From contig JAITOP010000269.1 in assembly GCA_031289895.1 (NCBI GenBank), forward strand, positions 1 through 11,729: 11,729 bases of DNA, in the 5' to 3' direction. Shown piece by piece: positions 6,221-11,729 of the stretch. The stretch is from Prevotellaceae bacterium (GTDB taxonomy: Bacteria; Bacteroidota; Bacteroidia; Bacteroidales; UBA932). A program made the translations under genes and the position numbers. Below the pieces are notes generated by a model. The model saw only the letters and a list, made by a program, of their open reading frames with translations. It searched no databases and was not told the origin of the DNA. Positions within the stretch are counted from its first letter, which is position 1; each line of letters opens with the position of its first letter.

Positions 6221-8491
6221 ATGAAAGCAAAAAAAGTATTATTAACAGTAAGTTTATTACTAACAATTATGACAGCAAACGCACAAATAACAGGCGATTG
6301 GAAAGGTACATTAAGTGTACAGGGAATGGATTTGGAAATTATTTTCCATATCGGTGAAAACAACGGAACTTATTCGGCAACAATGGATATTCCACTGCAA
6401 GGCGCATCGGGAATACCTGTTGAAACAGTGAAATTTGAAGATAATAATATCGCAATATTATCTTCGCAAATGCAATTATCGTACAAAGGCGTACTTTCAG
6501 GCGAAAATATCGAAGGAAATTTTGAGCAGGGCGGAATGTCTTTGCCGTTGAATTTAACCAAATTTGAAAGCAAATTGCCCGGCGATGTTTCGCTGCCTTC
6601 GTCTGACGAAACACTCAAAAAATTAGAGACTTACGATAAAGGCAATTTTAAATACAAAGTTGAAGATTATTTTTCGCGACCGAAAGCATCCGAATTTCAA
6701 CTTTCGCCAAACGGAAAATATATGTCGTATCGCGAAAAAGATGAAAACAACAAACGACATGTGTATGTGAAAGAAACGGCTACGGGCAAAGTACAACGTA
6801 TTCTTGAAGAAAAAGATGAACTTATTCGCGGTTACGGATGGATAAACGACGAGCGCCTGTGTTATATGATGGACAAAGGCGGCAACGAAAATTATCATAT
6901 CTACGCCTTAAATGTTGATGGAACAAACAATATTGATTTAACGCCTTTTGAAGACGTAAGAGCAACGGTTGTGAATATGTTGAAAGACCAAAAAGATTAT
7001 ATAATTATTGAAATGAACAAAAACAACAAACAGGTTTCTGAACCATATAAACTTAATATTGTTACAGGCGAAATGGTGCAGTTGTTTGAAAATAAAGATA
7101 TTGAAAATCCGATACAAGGTTTTGATTTCGACAAAGATGGCGAATTGCGAGCTTACACAAAAATAGTGAATGGTATCGAAGCGGAATTATATTATAAAGA
7201 TTTGGCAACAGGCGAATTTAAATTAGTGAAACGCACGAAATGGGACGATTCATTCGGAATTATAAAATTCAGTTATACTTCGGCAAACAAAGACGAAGCC
7301 TACGTTGTAACAAATCTCGACAGCGATAAAACCCATATCATATTATACGATTTTAAAAACGATAAAACAGTAAAAGAAATATTTTCAAATCCCGATTTTG
7401 ATGTATCAAATATGTCGGTATCGCGCAAACGCAATTACGAAATTGATTATTTTTCTTACGATGGCGAAAAAAGTGTAATAATTCCGGTGAGCGATTTTTA
7501 CAAAGATTTGTATCAACGTATGGAAAAGCAATTTAAAGGCAAAGAATTTGGAATTGTAGATTATGACGACGACGAAAATACTTTTCTCCTTATAGTTCAA
7601 AGCGATAAATTATACGGTACATATTATCAATACGATGTGAAAACAAAAGAAATTACTTTGTTATACGATTTGATGCCGCAACTTAAAGAAGAAGATATGG
7701 CAGAAATGCGTCCGATAACCTTCAAAAGCCGCGATGGGCTTACAATTCACGGATATATCACATTGCCCAAAGCAGCATTGGAAGGCAAAAAAGTTCCGTT
7801 GATAGTTAATCCTCACGGCGGACCACAGACCATTCGCGATTCATGGGGATTTAATCCTGAAACACAACTGTTTGCAAGTCGCGGATATGCTACGTTGCAA
7901 GTAAATTTCAGAATTTCGGGCGGATATGGAAAAGAATTTTTGCGTGCAGGATTCAAACAAATCGGACGCAAAGTGATGGACGATGTTGAAGACGGCGTAA
8001 AATACGTTATATCGCAAGGCTGGGTTGATAAAGATAAAATTGCAATTTACGGCGGAAGTCACGGCGGATATGCCACGCTTATGGGCTTGATAAAAACACC
8101 CGATTTGTATTCTTGCGGCGTAGATTATGTAGGCGTATCAAGCATTTTCACGTTTTTCGAATCGTTTCCCGAATATTGGAAACCTCTCAAAAAAATGGTG
8201 AAAGAAATATGGTATGATATTGACGACCCCGCCGAAGCAGAAATTGCAAAAGAAGCATCGCCGATATTCCATATCGACAAAATCAAAAAACCATTATTTG
8301 TAGTGCAGGGAGCAAACGACCCGCGCGTAAATATCAATGAATCAGACCAGATTGTTGTAAAATTGCGCGAAAAAGGTTTCGACGTACCTTACATGGTAAA
8401 ATACAACGAAGGTCACGGATATGGACACGAAGAAAACAGAATGGATTTGTATAAATGTATGCTGGGATTTTTCGCGGAAAATTTTAAGTGA
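6221..8491 (+). CDS. Secreted S9 family (prolyl oligopeptidase-type) serine peptidase with extra N-terminal domain
   Basis: A 756-residue exported protein. Residues 1-21 form a signal peptide (basic start, hydrophobic stretch, cleavage likely after ANA, before Gln22). Residues about 23-115 form a beta-rich domain (ITGDWKGTLSVQGMDLEI, GASGIPVE, FEQGGMSLPLNL) familiar from the N-terminus of Bacteroidota alpha/beta hydrolases. About 145-480 would be the beta-propeller that filters substrates, and 495-756 the catalytic alpha/beta hydrolase domain. The triad is visible: S613 (GGSHGG), D700 (GANDPRVN) and H732 (EGHGYGH). PHGGP at 531-535 supplies the oxyanion region. S9 enzymes trim short peptides, often near proline or acylated ends; the exact type (DPP, acylaminoacyl peptidase) cannot be decided. 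It probably acts in the periplasm in peptide nutrition. It is bordered by simple repeats on both sides and has its own terminator. Confidence 0.93.
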   Translation: MKAKKVLLTVSLLLTIMTANAQITGDWKGTLSVQGMDLEIIFHIGENNGTYSATMDIPLQGASGIPVETVKFEDNNIAILSSQMQLSYKGVLSGENIEGNFEQGGMSLPLNLTKFESKLPGDVSLPSSDETLKKLETYDKGNFKYKVEDYFSRPKASEFQLSPNGKYMSYREKDENNKRHVYVKETATGKVQRILEEKDELIRGYGWINDERLCYMMDKGGNENYHIYALNVDGTNNIDLTPFEDVRATVVNMLKDQKDYIIIEMNKNNKQVSEPYKLNIVTGEMVQLFENKDIENPIQGFDFDKDGELRAYTKIVNGIEAELYYKDLATGEFKLVKRTKWDDSFGIIKFSYTSANKDEAYVVTNLDSDKTHIILYDFKNDKTVKEIFSNPDFDVSNMSVSRKRNYEIDYFSYDGEKSVIIPVSDFYKDLYQRMEKQFKGKEFGIVDYDDDENTFLLIVQSDKLYGTYYQYDVKTKEITLLYDLMPQLKEEDMAEMRPITFKSRDGLTIHGYITLPKAALEGKKVPLIVNPHGGPQTIRDSWGFNPETQLFASRGYATLQVNFRISGGYGKEFLRAGFKQIGRKVMDDVEDGVKYVISQGWVDKDKIAIYGGSHGGYATLMGLIKTPDLYSCGVDYVGVSSIFTFFESFPEYWKPLKKMVKEIWYDIDDPAEAEIAKEASPIFHIDKIKKPLFVVQGANDPRVNINESDQIVVKLREKGFDVPYMVKYNEGHGYGHEENRMDLYKCMLGFFAENFK

Positions 8492-8498
8492 AAAAGAG

Positions 8499-8554
8499 AC
8501 AAGAAGCAAGAAGTTAAGAAGTTAGAAAAGTTAAATGATTGATTATTGTTGATT
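8499..8554. repeat. Degenerate 7-bp periodic tract after the S9 gene
   Basis: Just after the S9 stop, sequence with a loose 7-bp period can be read as ACAAGAA, GCAAGAA, GTTAAGA, AGTTAGA, AAAGTTA, AATGATT, GATTATT, GTTGATT. Neighbouring units resemble each other, but less cleanly than the tract before the gene. The period may reflect the same expansion process. Confidence 0.4.
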
Positions 8555-8565
8555 AGGTCTTTATA

Positions 8566-8639
8566 AACTTTATAACTTTAAAAACTTTATAACTTTAAAA
8601 ACTTTATAACTTTAAAAACTTTATAACTTTAAAAACTTT
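8566..8639. repeat. 17-bp tandem repeat, about 4.4 copies
   Basis: The unit AACTTTATAACTTTAAA occurs four times in a row without a mismatch (8566-8633), followed by a partial AACTTT. A related partial unit precedes it. There are no spacers, so this is a plain tandem repeat and not a CRISPR. It lies between the S9 stop codon and its terminator, inside the likely 3' untranslated region. Confidence 0.95.
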
Positions 8640-8648
8640 GATTCAGTA

Positions 8649-8691
8649 AACAACAGGCTGCCGAAATTATTTGACAGCTTGTTGTTTTTTT
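8649..8691 (+). terminator. Rho-independent terminator of the S9 gene
   Basis: AACAACAGGCTG (8649-8660) pairs with CAGCTTGTTGTT (8675-8686): twelve pairs including one G-U, a 14-nt loop, and a run of seven T at 8685-8691. It is placed about 160 bp after the S9 stop codon and points along the plus strand. From here to the -7 box at 8800 I see no other signal. Confidence 0.88.
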
Positions 8692-8799
8692 ATAATTGCT
8701 ACAGCAGTTTTTTGGAATTTATATTTGATTTTTCGTATGTTTTTTGTTTATTTTTTCATATTTATAAACACAAAAATCACAAAAATCAAAAAAAAATCG

Positions 8800-8807
8800 T
8801 AATTTTG
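8800..8807 (+). promoter_or_regulatory. Bacteroidota-type -7 box for the CpsB-like gene
   Basis: TAATTTTG fits the TAnnTTTG consensus exactly and lies 24 bp before the ATG at 8832, a short but workable leader. The upstream 20-30 bp are A-rich and contain no TTG, so the -33 part is not recognisable. The box follows a terminator, which supports a new transcription unit starting here. Confidence 0.55.
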
Positions 8808-8831
8808 TGAAAACATTATAAAGACATTATT

Positions 8832-9590
8832 ATGAGTAATCCGTTTTCACGAAATAAACTAAATATTGACACTGAGGTTCATTGTCATATTTTGCCTACA
8901 ATAGGCTGCGACCCTGAATTTACAAATCAGGCGCTGGAAGTAATTAAATATTTTCAGTATTACGATGTGAATACTGTGTATGTAACGCCACACGTGCGAT
9001 TGACGCGACCATCCAACACGCATCAATCAATACTTGAACGCGGCGAAGTTTTTAAAAAACAAATTATCGAAAACAAAATAAAAGTAACGCTTGAAGTTGT
9101 TGCCGAATATTATGTTGACGAAGGTTTTAGCGATTTAATAGATAACGAAAAACTTCTTACATATCCCGAATCGCACGTGCTTATTGAGTTGCCTTTGCGC
9201 AACAAACCCGATAATCTGAATGATATCATAAAAAAACTTTGTGCAAAAGGTTATAAACCCATTATTGCGCATCCCGAATTGCATCATTATCTGCGCTACG
9301 ATTGGAAAATGATTGCCGATTTGAAAGGACAGGGATGTTTGTTTCAATTAAATTTAATAGATATGGCCGGATATTTCGGCGAAGATGTTGTTGTGGCGGC
9401 AGAAAATTTACTTCGCGCCAAAACATACGATTTAGTTGGCACAGGAGTACATTCGCGCGAGCAACTGCGATTGATTGATGAACAAATTTTGCAAAACAAA
9501 GATTACGTAACCTTGCTGCGAAACGAAAATCTGAAAAACAAAATGTTTTCGAAAGAAGAATCATTTATATCAAAATTTTGGAAAAAATAA
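8832..9590 (+). CDS. CpsB/YwqE-like PHP family protein with altered active site
   Basis: A 252-residue protein of the usual length for the PHP-fold tyrosine phosphatases CpsB/YwqE, which dephosphorylate the tyrosine kinase that controls capsule or exopolysaccharide export. Visible family motifs are HCHILP (17-22), TPHV (52-55), AEYYVDE (91-97), VLIEL (116-120), AHPE (146-149), FQLNL (171-175) and GTGVH (203-207). Kept probable metal ligands are H17, H19, H54, E92, E119, H147 and H207. Three usual features are missing: the DDG after HCHILPxx reads GCD (C26 where an Asp is expected), GTDAH reads GTGVH (G205 in place of the Asp), and AHPERY reads AHPELH (Arg lost). Activity is therefore doubtful. 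No kinase or polysaccharide gene is in view. The next gene follows after 42 bp, perhaps in one transcript. Confidence 0.82.
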   Translation: MSNPFSRNKLNIDTEVHCHILPTIGCDPEFTNQALEVIKYFQYYDVNTVYVTPHVRLTRPSNTHQSILERGEVFKKQIIENKIKVTLEVVAEYYVDEGFSDLIDNEKLLTYPESHVLIELPLRNKPDNLNDIIKKLCAKGYKPIIAHPELHHYLRYDWKMIADLKGQGCLFQLNLIDMAGYFGEDVVVAAENLLRAKTYDLVGTGVHSREQLRLIDEQILQNKDYVTLLRNENLKNKMFSKEESFISKFWKK

Positions 9591-9632
9591 GCGTTTTATC
9601 TTAAAAAATATTATTGAAAAAATAATATAACT

Positions 9633-11183
9633 ATGAAAAATAAATCAGATAAATTCGTTGAGTCGCAACGAGAAAAATATTTTATTGCATTGGATGAAAT
9701 TAAAAACGGTAAAAAAGAAAGTCATTGGATGTGGTATATTTTTCCGCAAATTATAGGTTTAGGACGAAGTGAAATTTCAAAATATTATGCAATAAAAGAT
9801 ATAAATGAAGCCCAAATGTATCTTAATCATGAAATATTGGGAACGAGATTGACTGAAATATCAAACGAATTGCTAAAACTTGATAATAATGATGCGTATT
9901 CAATTTTTGGCTTTCCCGACAATCTGAAACTCCAATCGTCGATGACGCTGTTTTCGCAAACAGAAAATACAAATCAGGTATTTCAACAGGTTTTAAATAA
10001 ATTTTTTGATGGAAAATTTGATGATAAAACCTTACAGATACTGAAAAAGCAAAGTTGTAAACAATCGGAAAATCAAAAAACGAATAAAATTAAAAATATT
10101 TCTAATACAATTATTGGCGCAATTGCAGGAGACATAATAGGTTCGGTTTATGAATGGCACAACGTAAAAACAACGGAATTTGCTTTATTTTCAGAAAAAT
10201 CAAGATTTACAGATGATACGGTATTAACTGTCGCCGTTGCAGATAGTTTACTCAACAATAAAGATTTTGCAAAAACGATTTGGGAATATGGCAACAGAAA
10301 CAGAGGTCGTGGTTATGGAGGCAGATTTAGAGTGTGGTTGGATAGTCGAAATCCGCAGCCATATCATAGTTATGGAAATGGTTCGGCAATGAGAGTCAGC
10401 GCGGTTGGTTTTGCCTGCAACAATTTAGAGCAGGTTATTGAAGTAGCAAAACAAACAGCAGAAGTAACACATAATCATCCGGAAGGAATAAAAGGCGCTC
10501 AGGCTGTTGCTGCTGCTGTGTTTTTAGCGCGACAAGGAAAGACAAAACAGGAAATAAAAAAATATCTATCCGAAACATTTTTATACAATCTCGATTTCTC
10601 TCTTGATGATATACGACCAAGATATACATTTGATGTTTCGTGTCAAGGTTCTGTTCCTCAGGCTATTGTTGCGTTTTTAGAAAGTACCGATTTTGAAAAT
10701 GCCATACGACTTGCTATTTCAATTGGCGGCGATAGCGATACTATTGCATGTGTTACAGGAGGAATAGCATCAGCATATTACAAAGTTATCCCTAATGAAA
10801 TACTTAATTTTGTTTGTGATAAATTGCCGGATGAATTTATTGAGATATTAAATGAATTTGATAAAAGATTTGCTAAAAAATACAAAGAAAGAACTATTGT
10901 AATATTTGATTCTAATGATGGTGGTCGAGTTATTGATGTATTTGAACATGATACAGAAGACGAATTAGATAATCATATAAAAGACAAATTTATAGAATTA
11001 CATAATACCTATACGGACAACTCTTGGATTGTTTTTGATTGTATTTTTGAAAGCGAAGTTCCTCATTCGATAGATATTTTTAATAAAATTGCTGAATTGA
11101 AAAGTAAAGGATTTGATAGGATGGGTGATGATTATAATTTTAATGAATTATATCGTAGATTATATTTAAAGATAAAAATATGA
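9633..11183 (+). CDS. Three-part protein: DUF1810, ADP-ribosylglycohydrolase and unknown C-terminal domain
   Basis: A 516-residue soluble protein. Residues about 5-140 match DUF1810 (SHWMWYIFPQ at 30-39, GLGRSEISKYYAIK at 42-55, SSMTLFS at 102-108). After a polar linker, about 158-413 form an ADP-ribosylglycohydrolase of the ARH/DraG family, which removes ADP-ribose from modified molecules using two metal ions. Its ligand motifs are intact: GAIAGDIIGS (162-171), TDDT (193-196), GNGSAMRV (248-255), VTHNHPEG (278-285) and GGDSDT (365-370). Residues about 417-516 form a further domain of unknown type, acidic with alternating strand-like and helix-like stretches. The metal sites suggest an active hydrolase; the substrate (protein, nucleic acid or small molecule) cannot be told. 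No ADP-ribosyltransferase is in the window. A short AT-only hairpin (9608-9628) lies four bases before the start. Confidence 0.9.
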   Translation: MKNKSDKFVESQREKYFIALDEIKNGKKESHWMWYIFPQIIGLGRSEISKYYAIKDINEAQMYLNHEILGTRLTEISNELLKLDNNDAYSIFGFPDNLKLQSSMTLFSQTENTNQVFQQVLNKFFDGKFDDKTLQILKKQSCKQSENQKTNKIKNISNTIIGAIAGDIIGSVYEWHNVKTTEFALFSEKSRFTDDTVLTVAVADSLLNNKDFAKTIWEYGNRNRGRGYGGRFRVWLDSRNPQPYHSYGNGSAMRVSAVGFACNNLEQVIEVAKQTAEVTHNHPEGIKGAQAVAAAVFLARQGKTKQEIKKYLSETFLYNLDFSLDDIRPRYTFDVSCQGSVPQAIVAFLESTDFENAIRLAISIGGDSDTIACVTGGIASAYYKVIPNEILNFVCDKLPDEFIEILNEFDKRFAKKYKERTIVIFDSNDGGRVIDVFEHDTEDELDNHIKDKFIELHNTYTDNSWIVFDCIFESEVPHSIDIFNKIAELKSKGFDRMGDDYNFNELYRRLYLKIKI

Positions 11184-11189
11184 AAAAAT

Positions 11190-11234
11190 AAAAGCAATCA
11201 AAAATAAATAAAATAGTTTATCTCAATTGCTTTT
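11190..11234. terminator. Possible bidirectional terminator between convergent units
   Basis: AAAAGCAAT (11190-11198) pairs with ATTGCTTTT (11226-11234), nine pairs around a 27-nt loop. On the plus strand the stem ends in five T and follows the DUF1810-ARH stop by six bases; on the minus strand it ends in a T-rich run and lies 15 bp past the tRNA-His. The position between convergent units is right, but the long loop and AT-rich stem make it weak. Confidence 0.45.
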
Positions 11235-11248
11235 TCGCAAAAACTTAG

Positions 11249-11323
11249 GGTGAAGAATGGGGCTCGAACCCACGACCCTCGGAACCACAATCCGATGCTC
11301 TAACCTACTGAGCTATCCTCACC
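11249..11323 (-). tRNA. tRNA-His (anticodon GTG)
   Basis: A full cloverleaf folds on the minus strand. The encoded extra G(-1) at 11323 pairs with C73 at 11249, the hallmark of tRNA-His. The acceptor stem is GTGAGGA with TCTTCAC (one G-U), the D stem GCTC with GAGC, the anticodon stem TCGGA with TCCGA around TTGTGGT (anticodon GTG, reading CAC and CAT), a 5-nt variable loop, and the T stem GTGGG with CCCAT around TTCGAGC. The 3' CCA is not encoded; the next bases are CTAAG, so it must be added by the CCA-adding enzyme. A promoter lies just upstream. Confidence 0.97.
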
Positions 11324-11340
11324 ATTTTTGAAATCGGTTG

Positions 11341-11374
11341 CAAAAGTAATAAAAATTTGAATAGAAAAGACAAA
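11341..11374 (-). promoter_or_regulatory. Promoter of tRNA-His
   Basis: Read on the minus strand, TACTTTTG (11348-11341) matches the TAnnTTTG -7 consensus and TTTG (11374-11371) fits the -33 box, with 22 bp between them. The -7 box ends 17 bp before the mature tRNA 5' end, implying a leader of about 10 nt. It is the only promoter in the window where both boxes are recognisable. Confidence 0.7.
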
Positions 11375-11405
11375 ATTTTAAATTTTTATACACTTTCGCT
11401 ATTAA

Positions 11406-11714
11406 TTAAACATTCAAATCCACGCCAGCCTGTAATATTTCGTGAACTAAGGGGTCGTCGGTATTGAAATCTTTTTCACGAAAAACATGAGGTTCAATTA
11501 TTAAGTCTCTATCTTCGCGAAGTTGCATAAGGTCAACTTGTATATCAAAAAGATTATCAATATTTTTAATAACTACCGCTATATCAATATCACTATCAGC
11601 ATGGGGAGTTCCCTTTGCATACGAGCCAAAAACCAATGCGCGTACAAGCATATATTTTTCACTAACAACATTTACATATTGTTGCGCTAATATCATAGCA
11701 TCTCTTTTATCCAT
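11406..11714 (-). CDS. MntA-like minimal nucleotidyltransferase, probable antitoxin of a HEPN/MNT pair
   Basis: A 102-residue protein with the minimal nucleotidyltransferase fold. The signature GS-x10-DxD is complete: G30, S31, then D42 and D44 (GSYAKGTPHADSDIDI), with E74 (LIIEPHV) as the likely third acidic metal ligand. This spacing is the one described for MntA antitoxins, which inactivate their HEPN ribonuclease toxin (HepT) by transferring AMP groups to a tyrosine in it. The start at 11714 is the first ATG and lies 15 bp from the window edge. Downstream is only the tRNA-His promoter, so a HEPN partner, if present, must lie upstream, beyond base 11729. It could also be a stand-alone nucleotidyltransferase. 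Confidence 0.85.
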   Translation of the reverse strand: MDKRDAMILAQQYVNVVSEKYMLVRALVFGSYAKGTPHADSDIDIAVVIKNIDNLFDIQVDLMQLREDRDLIIEPHVFREKDFNTDDPLVHEILQAGVDLNV

Positions 11715-11729
11715 AATCTTATTTTTTTT

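Noticed and set aside
8566..8639. Possible CRISPR array
   Set aside because: The 17-bp units follow each other directly without spacers and no cas gene is present.
9633..11183. A complete ADP-ribosylation toxin-antitoxin system
   Set aside because: Only the hydrolase side is present; neither neighbour shows ADP-ribosyltransferase motifs, and the gene upstream is a PHP-family protein.

Overview
The window looks like chromosomal DNA of a Bacteroidota bacterium, probably in or near Bacteroidales. The DNA is AT-rich, there are no convincing Shine-Dalgarno boxes before the starts, several genes have TAnnTTTG-type -7 boxes, and the families present are common there: alaS divergent from an M23 peptidase, a secreted S9 peptidase with an Ala-Asn-Ala-Gln signal cleavage region, and a CpsB/YwqE-like PHP protein. 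The genus cannot be told from this window.

Left part (1-4488): alaS lies on the minus strand and runs off the left edge, lacking only about its last 45 residues. It diverges across 121 bp from two tandem paralogous M23 peptidases. Each is a membrane-anchored protein of about 300 residues with all zinc ligands intact, so they probably cut peptidoglycan cross-links outside the inner membrane.

Non-coding block (4489-5272): there is no gene here. It holds a nested palindrome with 36-bp ends (34/36 matching), inner inverted repeats and three small hairpins about 52 nt apart. It has the look of a mobile or repetitive intergenic element. The right end carries a promoter-like box for the next gene.

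Middle (5273-8691): a four-helix DUF2975 membrane protein is followed 10 bp later by a small Cro/C1-type regulator, the YoaS/YozG arrangement. A tract of twelve phased 7-bp units then leads straight to a secreted S9 peptidase with an unusual N-terminal beta domain. The S9 gene is followed by degenerate 7-bp repeats, a 17-bp tandem repeat and a clear rho-independent terminator.

Right part (8692-11729): a CpsB/YwqE-like PHP protein that has lost two expected metal-binding aspartates is followed, perhaps in one transcript, by a three-part protein made of DUF1810, ADP-ribosylglycohydrolase and an unrecognised C-terminal domain. On the minus strand come a complete tRNA-His(GTG) with its own promoter and an MntA-like nucleotidyltransferase whose expected HEPN toxin partner would lie beyond the right edge.

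The genes do not form one obvious pathway. The most novel items are the DUF1810-ARH-unknown fusion, the nested palindromic element, the degenerate PHP phosphatase and the phased heptamer tract.
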